Source: Actinomycetota bacterium
Lineage (GTDB): Bacteria > Actinomycetota > Acidimicrobiia > Acidimicrobiales > MedAcidi-G1
NCBI GenBank assembly: GCA_018673475.1
Contig: JABHCN010000010.1
Coordinates: 1 to 37,137, forward strand
Length of the DNA: 37,137 bases
Direction of reading: 5' to 3'
The stretch's first letter is position 1. Every line of letters starts with the position of its first letter. A program made the position numbers and the translations under genes. The notes under the pieces are model-generated. The model was not told the origin of the DNA. It was given only the letters and a program-made list of their open reading frames with translations, and did not search any database. Positions 23,021 to 30,418 of the stretch are shown here, one piece after another.

Positions 23021-24004
23021 GTGACCTTTCCCGAACAGAGGCCCCGTCGCCTTCGGCGTACCGCCGCCATGAGGAGGCTGGTCGCCGAGACCCGCCTGTG
23101 TGTAGACGATCTGGTGGCACCGCTGTTCGTTCGGGAGGGCATAGCCGACCCTGTTCCCATCTCATCCCTCCCCGGGGTCGTGCAGCACTCCCGTTCAAGC
23201 CTCCGCGGCGAGGTGGCCGAGCTGAGAGACATGGGGATTCCCGCCGTGATCCTGTTCGGGATTCCACTGAGCAAGGACCCGGTCGGGTCAGAGGCCTGGA
23301 ACCCCGACGGTGTCGTCCAGGTCGCACTCCGCGACCTCCGCGACGACGTTGGCGACGACATGGTGCTCCTGGCCGACCTGTGCGTCGACGAGTACACCGA
23401 CCACGGCCACTGCGGTGTCGTCGCAGATGACGGCACCGTCGACAACGATGCCACCCTTGAGCTCTACCAGCAGGTCGCCGTTGCCCAGGCCGACGCAGGT
23501 GCAGACGTCTGTGCCCCCTCAGGGATGATGGACGGCCAGGTGGCGGCCATCCGCTCCGCACTCGACTCTTCTGGCAACGATCAGGTCTCGATACTGGCCT
23601 ATGCGGCCAAGTACGCCTCGGCCCTGTACGGACCGTTCCGCGATGCAGTTGACGTCGAGATAGCCGACGGCGGCGACCGGCGCGGGTACCAGCAGGACCC
23701 ACCCAACGCCCGCGAAGCCCTGTCTGAGATACGCGCCGACCTGGCCGAGGGGGCCGACATGGTCATGGTCAAGCCGGCGTTGGCATATCTGGACGTTGTC
23801 GCCCGGGTGAGAGACGAGGTGGACGTACCCCTCGCCGCCTACCACGTCAGCGGCGAGTACGCGATGGTCGAGGCGGCTGCAGCCAACGGCTGGATCGACG
23901 GCGACGCCGTCGCAATGGAGCACCTGTTGGCCATCAAGCGGGCCGGCGCCGATTTCATCCTTACCTACCTGGCACGTAGGGCAGCACAGCTGATCGGGTC
24001 ATGA
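23021..24004 (+). CDS. hemB: Delta-aminolevulinic acid dehydratase (porphobilinogen synthase)
   Basis: A 327-residue HemB that condenses two 5-aminolevulinates into porphobilinogen. Schiff-base lysines are Lys197 (AYAAKYAS) and Lys251 (VMVKPALAYLD). The metal-binding stretch reads DLCVDEYTDHGHCG: Cys121 and Cys131 are kept, while the middle cysteine of the Escherichia coli enzyme is Asp123. I recall this C-D-C pattern as normal for actinobacterial HemB, so it is not counted as a defect. The family start RPRRLRRTAAMRRLVAET is present. Its stop overlaps hemL by 4 bases (ATGA). Confidence 0.95.
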   Translation: MTFPEQRPRRLRRTAAMRRLVAETRLCVDDLVAPLFVREGIADPVPISSLPGVVQHSRSSLRGEVAELRDMGIPAVILFGIPLSKDPVGSEAWNPDGVVQVALRDLRDDVGDDMVLLADLCVDEYTDHGHCGVVADDGTVDNDATLELYQQVAVAQADAGADVCAPSGMMDGQVAAIRSALDSSGNDQVSILAYAAKYASALYGPFRDAVDVEIADGGDRRGYQQDPPNAREALSEIRADLAEGADMVMVKPALAYLDVVARVRDEVDVPLAAYHVSGEYAMVEAAAANGWIDGDAVAMEHLLAIKRAGADFILTYLARRAAQLIGS

Positions 24005-25275
24005 CCGGTTCGAACGAAGCGCTCTTCCGACGCGCTCAGCGGGTCATTCCTGGCGGGGTCAACTCACCCGTTCGGGCATTCGGCTCGGTCGGCGGAACCC
24101 CGTACTTCGTGGAGCGGGGTGAAGGGCCCTACGTCTGGGACTCCGAGGGCCGCCGCTACATCGACTACGTGCAGTCATATGGTCCCGGCATCCTGGGCCA
24201 CGCCCACCCGGCCGTCGTAGAGGCAGTGGCCGTTGCGGCAGGCGACGGAACCAGCTTTGGTGCACCGACCGAGGCCGAGGTCATCCTGGCCGAGATGGTC
24301 GTTGACCGCATCGCCGGGATGGAGTCAGTTCGGTTTGTGTCCAGCGGTACCGAGGCCACCATGTCGGCCATCAGGCTGGCGCGTGGGGCCACGGGCCGAT
24401 CCAGGATCGTAAAGTTTGCCGGCTGCTACCACGGCCACTCCGACGCCCTGCTTGCGGCGGGAGGAAGCGGTGTGGCGAACCAGGGTCTCACGGGGTGCGA
24501 CGGCGTGACCGCCGGAGCGGTGGCCGACACGGTGGTCGCCCCGTACAACGTCGTTCCCGATCTGGACGACACCGTGGCAGCAGTCATCGTCGAGCCGGTG
24601 GCGGCAAACATGGGCCTCGTGGCACCTGCTCCCGGATTTCTCGAGGGGCTCCGTTCAGCGTGCGACGCAGCGGGTGCCCTGCTCATCTTCGACGAGGTGA
24701 TCACCGGTTTCAGGCTGTCTCGCGGTGGTGCCGCCGACCACCTGGGTGTCACCCCCGACCTCTGGTGTTTCGGCAAGGTCATCGGGGGTGGCCTGCCTGT
24801 CGGGGCCTTCGGTGGCTCTACCGACCTCATGTCGAACCTTGCACCCCTGGGCGGCGTCTATCAGGCAGGCACCCTTTCCGGCAATCCCCTCGCCATGGCA
24901 GCCGGCCGTGCCACCCTCGACCTGCTCGACCAGGACGCATACGACCGCCTGACCAGCACCTCCCAGAGTCTCGCCGACGGTCTCGCTGCGGGGTTCACCG
25001 GGGCCGGGCTGGCCTGTGTCATGCCGCGCCTGGGGTCGCTGCTGGGTGTGTTCTTCGGCGATGTGGAACCCACCGACTTCGACGAGGCCTCACGTCTGGC
25101 CGACAACGGTGTGTACCCGAAGGTCTTTCACGCCCTCCTGGACAGGGGGGTGGCGTGGGCGCCTGGCGCCTACGAGGCCCTGTTCCCGAGCCTCGCCCAC
25201 TCCGAGGCTGTGGTCGACGAGACGATCTCCATCGCCGCCGAGGCTGCTGTGGCGGTGGCATCCGACCTCGCCTGA
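24001..25275 (+). CDS. hemL: Glutamate-1-semialdehyde 2,1-aminomutase
   Basis: A 424-residue PLP enzyme making 5-aminolevulinate from glutamate-1-semialdehyde, the second step of the C5 route. The PLP lysine is Lys259 in CFGKVIGGGLPVGAFGG. Also present are IPGGVNSPVRAF at the start, FVSSGTEATMSAIRLARG for PLP phosphate binding, CYHGHSD and LLIFDEVITGFR. The length is normal for the family. Its ATG overlaps the hemB stop by 4 bases. It ends the haem cluster and converges on pgi with a 21-base gap without a clear terminator. Confidence 0.96.
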   Translation: MTGSNEALFRRAQRVIPGGVNSPVRAFGSVGGTPYFVERGEGPYVWDSEGRRYIDYVQSYGPGILGHAHPAVVEAVAVAAGDGTSFGAPTEAEVILAEMVVDRIAGMESVRFVSSGTEATMSAIRLARGATGRSRIVKFAGCYHGHSDALLAAGGSGVANQGLTGCDGVTAGAVADTVVAPYNVVPDLDDTVAAVIVEPVAANMGLVAPAPGFLEGLRSACDAAGALLIFDEVITGFRLSRGGAADHLGVTPDLWCFGKVIGGGLPVGAFGGSTDLMSNLAPLGGVYQAGTLSGNPLAMAAGRATLDLLDQDAYDRLTSTSQSLADGLAAGFTGAGLACVMPRLGSLLGVFFGDVEPTDFDEASRLADNGVYPKVFHALLDRGVAWAPGAYEALFPSLAHSEAVVDETISIAAEAAVAVASDLA

Positions 25276-25296
25276 GGAGCGAATGGTCGGGGTCGG

Positions 25297-26937
25297 TCAG
25301 CCGGGGCGTCCCCGCAGTTTCAGGTAGCGCCTGATCAGCGAGTTCGTCGAGGAGTCATGTGCCAGACGGCCCTCGTCGGCATCAAGTTCAGCGGTGATAC
25401 GCACAGCGAGGGACTTGCCCAACTCGACACCCCACTGGTCGAACGGGTTGATCCCCCAGACGGCACCGGCGACCACGGTGCGGTGCTCGTAGAGGGCAAC
25501 CAACTGACCCAGAACCGACGGCGTCAACTCAGGAGCCAGGATCGTGGTGCTGGGTCGGCCACCCGGGAAGGAGCGGTGGGCCACCAGGTCAGGCGGTACT
25601 CCGGTGGCGGCAGCCTCGTCGGCGGTCAAGCCGAAGGCCAGTGCCTCGGCCTGGGCGAACAGGTTCGCCATCAGGGCGTCATGGTGAGCGAGGCGCGGGT
25701 CGGCGAGTGGGCGTGCGAAGCCGATCAGGTCGCACGGAACCGCCTCGGTGCCCTGGTGGAGCATCTGGAAGAAGGCATGCTGGCCGTCTGTGCCGGGGGC
25801 ACCCCAGACCACCGGACCAGTCTGCCCAGCGACGAGGCCGCCGTCGGTGCCGGCCCGCTTGCCGAGGCTCTCCATCGAGACCTGCTGGAGCCACGGGGGG
25901 AACCCGCCGAGTTGGCTGCTGTAGGGAACCACCGCCAGCGACGATGCCCCCAGGAACGACCGGTGCCAGACATCGAGCAGGCCGAGCAGCATCGGTCCGT
26001 TCGAGTCCGGGGTGGACGAGGCAAGGTGTTCGTCTACGACCCTCATCCCGGCGAGCATTTCGGCAAAGGCCTCAGGGCCGACAGATGCCATCACGCTCAG
26101 GCCGACCGCTGACGGCAGTGAGAAGCGGCCCCCAACCCAGACAGGGACATGAAAGGTGAGTTCGGGGCTGACACCGAAGCCTGCTGCAAGACCTGTTGCG
26201 GCTGTGGCGGCGGCCATGTGGGCAGACACGTCGCTGCCAACCCCATCGACAAGCCATGCCCGGGCGGTCTCGGCCGCGATCATCGTCTCGGCAGTGGTGA
26301 AGGTCTTGGAACAGATCAGGATGAGCGTTGTGGCCGGGTCCAGACCATCGAGGGCCCGATCCATCTCGGCACCGTCAAGATTCGACGCGAAGCGGATGTC
26401 GAGTCCTGGGTGGGCAAGGTGGGCCAGTGCTTCTGTCGCCATGACCGGTCCCAGGTGTGAACCACCGATACCAAGGCTCACCATGGCGGTGATCGGCCTG
26501 CCGGTGGCACCCGACATGTGACCACTTCGCAGGCGTACGGCGACATCAGCCATCCGACCAAGGGTTTCTTCGACGCCGGGCACCACGTCGGTTCCATCGA
26601 CAACGATGGCCGTGTCGGCAGGTGCACGTAGCGCGGTATGGAGGGCCGGCCTGTCCTCGGTCGTGTTGACCCGTTCACCCGACAGCATCCGCCCGATGAA
26701 ACCGGGAACGTCCCGCTGTGCAGCCAGGTCGACAAGCAGGGAGATGGTCTCGTCGGTGACCGGGTGTTTTGAGTAGTCGACCCACAGATCGCCCACGCTG
26801 ACCGTCAGCCTTTCGCCGCGTTCCGGGTCGGCTGCGAACAGGTCACGGAGTGATCCGCCGACCAGTTGGTCGCGGTGTCGTTCAAGGTTCGACCAGGCGG
26901 CTCCGCCGGTGGTTTCAGATCCGGTCACGAGGGACAT
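25297..26937 (-). CDS. pgi: Glucose-6-phosphate isomerase
   Basis: A 546-residue Pgi interconverting glucose-6-phosphate and fructose-6-phosphate in the cytoplasm. Family segments are VDYSKHPVTDETISLL near the N-terminus, MVSLGIGGSHLGPVMATEAL, GRFSLPSAVGL, GLVAGQTGPVVWGAPGTDGQHAF with the catalytic glutamate/histidine region, and NPFDQWGVELGK with the catalytic lysine near the C-terminus. ATG 26937 has GGGGAG close upstream. It starts 31 bases after the stop of the geranylgeranyl-reductase-type gene and is probably cotranscribed with it. Its link to respiratory genes may be only positional. Confidence 0.96.
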   Translation of the reverse strand: MSLVTGSETTGGAAWSNLERHRDQLVGGSLRDLFAADPERGERLTVSVGDLWVDYSKHPVTDETISLLVDLAAQRDVPGFIGRMLSGERVNTTEDRPALHTALRAPADTAIVVDGTDVVPGVEETLGRMADVAVRLRSGHMSGATGRPITAMVSLGIGGSHLGPVMATEALAHLAHPGLDIRFASNLDGAEMDRALDGLDPATTLILICSKTFTTAETMIAAETARAWLVDGVGSDVSAHMAAATAATGLAAGFGVSPELTFHVPVWVGGRFSLPSAVGLSVMASVGPEAFAEMLAGMRVVDEHLASSTPDSNGPMLLGLLDVWHRSFLGASSLAVVPYSSQLGGFPPWLQQVSMESLGKRAGTDGGLVAGQTGPVVWGAPGTDGQHAFFQMLHQGTEAVPCDLIGFARPLADPRLAHHDALMANLFAQAEALAFGLTADEAAATGVPPDLVAHRSFPGGRPSTTILAPELTPSVLGQLVALYEHRTVVAGAVWGINPFDQWGVELGKSLAVRITAELDADEGRLAHDSSTNSLIRRYLKLRGRPG

Positions 26938-26968
26938 TCTCCCCGCTCAGGCACCGGACCGTGCGGCA

Positions 26969-28318
26969 TCACCCGACCCGGGCCTCAGGCGGTGAGAAAT
27001 CAGACGCGGTTGAGGGGGCCTGTGGTGGTATCCGGGCGTACCTGTCCGGCACCATCCGAACGGCTGCAGCCAGTGCCCTGTAGGCGGTCTCGGAATAGCC
27101 AACCTCACCGTCGCGGAGGAGGTTGGCCATGACCCGCAGCGCCCACTCCATCAGTGGCTGGGAGCGCATGCCGACCCTTGTCAACTCCCGAATCAGAGCA
27201 GGGCTGCCGATAACCCTGGCGAAGATGCGGGCCATCTTGAAGTAGGTGCCGTACTCATCGTCGAGCATCCCCGGGTACCGGGCAAGTACCGAAGCGCCCC
27301 GTGCCGCAGCCTCGCCGATCAGTCCGGCTGCGAGGCGACCTGTCTCGTAGGCGTAGTCGATTCCCTCGCCGTTGAAGGGGTTGACCGAGCCTGCGGCGTC
27401 ACCTACCAGCAGCCAGTTGGGGCCGGCCTTGGGGCCGACAGACCCTGCCATCGGCAGCCGACCACCGGTTGGGGCGGCGAGTGGCCTGGTGGGGTCGATC
27501 TGCCAGTGGCCTGGGAGGGTGCAGGCAAACTCCTTGAAAAGGTGGGTGGTGTTCACCGACCGGTAGTCGCGGAAGGTCGAGAGCAGGCCAATGCCGACGT
27601 TGATGGTGCCGTCGCCGACCGGGAAGATCCACCCGTACCCGGGCATGGTGGCGCCCCTCCGGTCTCTTACGTCAAGCGCAGACTCGATCCACGGATCGTC
27701 ATGCATTGGGCTCTCGAAGTAACCCCGGATGGCCATGCCCATCGGATAGGAGCGATCGCGTGAAGTTCCAAGCGCCCTGCCGAAGCGCGAGTTGGCGCCA
27801 TCGGCCACAACCACGAAGCGGGCATGGATGGGCCTTTCGACTCCGGTTTCCCGGTCGACCACGATTGCACCCGAGATGAGGCTGGACTCCGTCGGGTTGG
27901 AACCGTTGACGGGATTGTCGGCCTCGATGGGCCTGACGGCGTCTGTTCCCTCGAGCAGGGTCGCTCCTGCGAGCACGGCGTGGCGGGCGACGAATGTGTC
28001 CAGGTCGGAGCGCCGCACCACATAGCCGTAGGACGGGAATACGGGATGGTCGGGCCATCCCATCTCAAGGGTGCGTTCATGGGCGACGACCCGCAGTCCA
28101 TCGAAGCGGTGGTAGCGCTCAAGGTGCCCGCCAAGCCCCATCGCCTCCAGCTGGTGGACCGCCCGCGGTGTAAGGGCATCGCCACAGGTCTTCTCCCGGG
28201 GGAACACCTTGCGTTCGACAACGACTGTGTCGAGGCCGGCGCTGGCTGCCCAGTAGGCGGTTGCTGCACCTGCGGGTCCACCGCCGATGACCAACAGGTC
28301 GTGGACGTGGTCAGACAT
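26969..28318 (-). CDS. Geranylgeranyl reductase family FAD-dependent oxidoreductase
   Basis: A 449-residue flavoprotein. The FAD-binding motif IGGGPAGAAT is at 11-20, with KTCGDALTPRAV (44-55), the family-typical C-G-D segment, and the second FAD contact GDAAGSVNPFNGEGIDYAYETG. The family saturates isoprenoid double bonds: chlorophyll phytyl tails, archaeal lipids, and in mycobacteria the menaquinone side chain (MenJ). Here, between a cytochrome c gene and the bc/nuo cluster, a menaquinone-tail reductase is the best inference. ATG 28318 lacks a ribosome-binding site and is the only in-frame start before an upstream stop; a 12-codon leader ORF with strong SD overlaps it. Confidence 0.88.
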   Translation of the reverse strand: MSDHVHDLLVIGGGPAGAATAYWAASAGLDTVVVERKVFPREKTCGDALTPRAVHQLEAMGLGGHLERYHRFDGLRVVAHERTLEMGWPDHPVFPSYGYVVRRSDLDTFVARHAVLAGATLLEGTDAVRPIEADNPVNGSNPTESSLISGAIVVDRETGVERPIHARFVVVADGANSRFGRALGTSRDRSYPMGMAIRGYFESPMHDDPWIESALDVRDRRGATMPGYGWIFPVGDGTINVGIGLLSTFRDYRSVNTTHLFKEFACTLPGHWQIDPTRPLAAPTGGRLPMAGSVGPKAGPNWLLVGDAAGSVNPFNGEGIDYAYETGRLAAGLIGEAAARGASVLARYPGMLDDEYGTYFKMARIFARVIGSPALIRELTRVGMRSQPLMEWALRVMANLLRDGEVGYSETAYRALAAAVRMVPDRYARIPPQAPSTASDFSPPEARVG

Positions 28319-28349
28319 GACCGGGGAATCGAGTGGCGGCGGTGATCAT
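28311..28349 (-). CDS. Putative 12-codon leader ORF before the reductase gene
   Basis: A perfect AGGAGG is placed 5 bases before an ATG that opens a frame of only 12 codons (MITAATRFPGHV). Its TGA falls 8 bases inside the reductase gene, whose own ATG has no ribosome-binding site. This arrangement would feed ribosomes to the reductase start. Whether the peptide itself matters is unknown. Confidence 0.35.
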   Translation of the reverse strand: MITAATRFPGHV

Positions 28350-28359
28350 CTCGGCCTCC

Positions 28360-28377
28360 TGACAGGAGCGCCTGTCA
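28360..28377. repeat. Inverted repeat between cytochrome c and reductase genes
   Basis: TGACAGG and CCTGTCA are perfectly inverted around AGCG. No T-tract follows in either direction, so it is more likely an RNA hairpin or protein site than a classical terminator. On the minus strand its 3' arm abuts the AGGAGG of the leader ORF. Confidence 0.45.
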
Positions 28378-28382
28378 CTTGC

Positions 28383-29156
28383 TCAGCCGTTGGCCAACTG
28401 GTCGTCTGTGCCGAACGAGGCAGACCGCAACAGGTCGAGAACCTCGTCGACGGTGACCGTCTCAGGATCGAGGTGACCCTCGAGGTCCAGATCGCCAGAG
28501 TGGATTGCCTCGTCCATGGCATCGGCAAGGCCCTCGTCGAACTCGGAGTGGCTCAGGTGGGCACGCTCGTAGAGCACCACACCAATCAACTCCTCTGCTG
28601 TCAGGGCGTCACCGAAGCCGGGCATTCCGCCAGCCACCACCCGGCCGGCAGCATCGTCGCCGTATGGGTTGCCGAGGCCAGCGCCGGTTGATCCAGATAC
28701 GACCCAGACGATGTGTTCAGCAACGGTCGGGAACGTGACGAACACTTCACCGTCGGTCATTGCCGGTCCGACACCACCCTCACCACCGGCTCCGTGGCAG
28801 GCGGCACAGCGTGCCTCGTAGACGTGGGCACCGTCGGCGAGAAGTCCGGCTGAGCCGGACTCGGGGGGTCGTTCAAGGGTTCCCACGTAGGTGATTGCCC
28901 AGACCGGCAGCAGGATCAGTGCACTTGCGGCCCACCATGGGATCTTCCTGCGGTCGTTTGCTGCGGCGTTGTACGGGGCCACCGGTGCGGCGGGGGGCTC
29001 AGCCGGCTCAGGTGCGCTGGGTACCTCGTCGGTGGGCGGGGCCGAAGCGGTGCCAGCTACCGAAGCCGGGTCGGCGGCCTTGTCTGTCGGTTCGTCGGCG
29101 GTGGAGCCGCGCGCCTGGCGTGAGCGCTTCAGGAGGTGCTCGGGGATTTCAGTCAA
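28383..29156 (-). CDS. Membrane-anchored monohaem cytochrome c
   Basis: A 257-residue protein. The cytoplasmic N-terminus starts MTEIPEHLLKRSRQAR, followed by an Ala/Pro/Glu-rich linker, one membrane helix (about 75-92) and an outer cytochrome c domain with CAACH (117-121) and a likely distal ligand Met178 in GGMPGFG. An acidic C-terminal extension follows residue 205. The start codon is TTG at 29156, supported by GGAGG 5 bases upstream and by identity of the first eight residues with the subunit-IV-like protein starting at 31202. It probably exchanges electrons with the divergently encoded b6-type complex or a terminal oxidase (inference). Confidence 0.88.
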   Translation of the reverse strand: MTEIPEHLLKRSRQARGSTADEPTDKAADPASVAGTASAPPTDEVPSAPEPAEPPAAPVAPYNAAANDRRKIPWWAASALILLPVWAITYVGTLERPPESGSAGLLADGAHVYEARCAACHGAGGEGGVGPAMTDGEVFVTFPTVAEHIVWVVSGSTGAGLGNPYGDDAAGRVVAGGMPGFGDALTAEELIGVVLYERAHLSHSEFDEGLADAMDEAIHSGDLDLEGHLDPETVTVDEVLDLLRSASFGTDDQLANG

Positions 29157-29393
29157 CGTGGCCTCCGGGGCGACGTGGTGTTCGGTTCAGTCGGTTTGCG
29201 GTTGGCCTGACACCGACCTCTGGTCGGACAGGTGCAGGCTAGCTGGCACTGTAGGTCGTCCGGCACCGATCCGGACAAGCCAGATGCTCCGTGCCCGGGT
29301 AGTCGCAGCGTGCTCGGCGTGGTAGACACAGCGTCTGTGCAGGGGTGCCACGACGGGATCAACAGAGGGTCGCGGAGTCCCTGGACCACCCAC

Positions 29394-29399
29394 TAACAT
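29394..29399 (+). promoter_or_regulatory. Candidate -10 element of the respiratory operon
   Basis: TAACAT is the best -10-like hexamer upstream of 29485. No good -35 hexamer is seen 16-18 bases before it. Transcription would start near 29406. Confidence 0.4.
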
Positions 29400-29415
29400 G
29401 GTGCGGGCACAGCGC

Positions 29416-29433
29416 TTGTGCATCGCTTCACTA
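29416..29433 (+). promoter_or_regulatory. Candidate Rex operator of the respiratory operon
   Basis: TTGTGCATCGCTTCACTA keeps both half-site cores of the Rex consensus (TTGTG and TTCAC, separated by 6) and matches 12 of 18 positions. It starts about 17 bases after the -10-like TAACAT, where a repressor would block initiation or early elongation. Confidence 0.5.
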
Positions 29434-29484
29434 AGTCGCTGTAACCACCCAGTCGCCGAGACCTGCCGAGGAGGAGCCTGAACG

Positions 29485-29940
29485 ATGGTCGCGTTCGTTG
29501 TATCCGTCATCATGCTGGGTCTCATGGTTGTCGGTGCCGGTGTCTACCGTGACCGCTGCCCCGCCGACAAGGACTTCACCTGGGGCGAGGCCATGCTCTT
29601 CGCCACCTACGTCTTCATGATCATGTTCTGGGTCTACGGGGTCGTCCCCCACCAGTGGCTGACATGGGCAGACAGTGAACTCAACTGGCGCCCCGACCGC
29701 TTCCTCGTCGGGCCGTCGCTGCCGTGGACCGGCGAACAGGGCATCGTCGAGTGGGCACTTCCCTTCACCATGACCTATGAGGTGATCCGCGACCTCGTAG
29801 TCGTGCTCATCTACCTCGTGGGCATCGGCGGCAACGCCGTGCTCTGGAAGAAGTGGCAGAACCGGGGCGCAGAGGTTGTCGAGCCCACACCCACCTCCGA
29901 ATACGGCCGGCCGCTCGTACGCGAGGGGGCCGGCACATGA
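29485..29940 (+). CDS. Three-helix membrane protein of unknown function in the bc operon
   Basis: A 151-residue protein not recognised from any family. Hydrophobic segments lie at about residues 3-20, 36-55 and 97-121, separated by an outer loop with many Trp (HQWLTWADSELNWRPDR). A polar tail follows (SEYGRPLVREG). It has no haem or metal motif. It opens the plus-strand respiratory operon with a strong GAGGAGGAG ribosome-binding site, and its stop overlaps the ferredoxin start by 4 bases. This coupling suggests that it anchors the ferredoxin to the membrane or to the b6-type complex, which is inference from position only. Confidence 0.8.
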   Translation: MVAFVVSVIMLGLMVVGAGVYRDRCPADKDFTWGEAMLFATYVFMIMFWVYGVVPHQWLTWADSELNWRPDRFLVGPSLPWTGEQGIVEWALPFTMTYEVIRDLVVVLIYLVGIGGNAVLWKKWQNRGAEVVEPTPTSEYGRPLVREGAGT

Positions 29941-30353
29941 GCGTCATCGATGCCAACCCGGCACCCCCGACCTTCGTCGACGACTACTCGCTTCGCGAGG
30001 TGGACGCCGCCTGGATGGCTACGGCAGTGAAGCTCAAGCAGTTCATCCACATTGATCAGTCCGAATGCATCATGTGTGAGGGCTGTGTCGACATCTGCCC
30101 CTGGAAGTGCATCCACATGGTCAGCCCCGGTGCCATAGCCGAGGCGGTCGGAACCGGAATGCCCGGCGATGACCCCAGCGACAACGTCATTTTCACCATC
30201 GACGACGACGTCTGCACCCGCTGCGCCCTGTGTGTCGATCGCTGTCCCACCGGTGTCATCATCCTCGGAAAGATGAGCGACCCACCGGCAGACGGCGACG
30301 CACACCAACGCGCCAACAGCCATGGCTATGGCTACGGCATGCGCCTCGGCTGA
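29937..30353 (+). CDS. 2x[4Fe-4S] ferredoxin in the bc operon
   Basis: A 138-residue ferredoxin. Cluster motif I is Cys44, 47, 50 and 54 (CIMCEGCVDICPWKC); motif II is Cys93, 96, 99 and 103 (CTRCALCVDRCP). Both have the normal C-x2-C-x2-C-x3-C spacing, so two [4Fe-4S] clusters are expected; Cys58 is extra. A 40-residue N-terminal part (LREVDAAWMATAVKLKQFIHID) and a tail ending HGYGYGMRLG extend beyond a minimal ferredoxin. No signal peptide or membrane helix is present, so it is cytoplasmic or held by the overlapping upstream membrane protein. A ferredoxin inside a cytochrome bc operon is unusual and suggests an extra electron input or a regulatory role. Confidence 0.92.
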   Translation: MSVIDANPAPPTFVDDYSLREVDAAWMATAVKLKQFIHIDQSECIMCEGCVDICPWKCIHMVSPGAIAEAVGTGMPGDDPSDNVIFTIDDDVCTRCALCVDRCPTGVIILGKMSDPPADGDAHQRANSHGYGYGMRLG

Positions 30354-30418
30354 TCGGCGGTAGGCGGGAACTATGCGCAACATGAACACCCACACAGGTT
30401 CACAGGAGAACGACGACA

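Larger units (their letters stand above)
29157..29484. other. 328-base divergent control region of the respiratory cluster
   Basis: No gene was found. For the minus strand, GGAGG precedes the TTG start at 29156, and a -10-like TAGCCT lies near 29241-29246. A perfect hairpin CCGACC-TCT-GGTCGG at 29213-29227 would lie in that leader. For the plus strand there is a -10-like TAACAT, a candidate Rex operator, and GAGGAGGAG 8 bases before the ATG at 29485, leaving an untranslated leader of roughly 80 bases. Confidence 0.55.
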
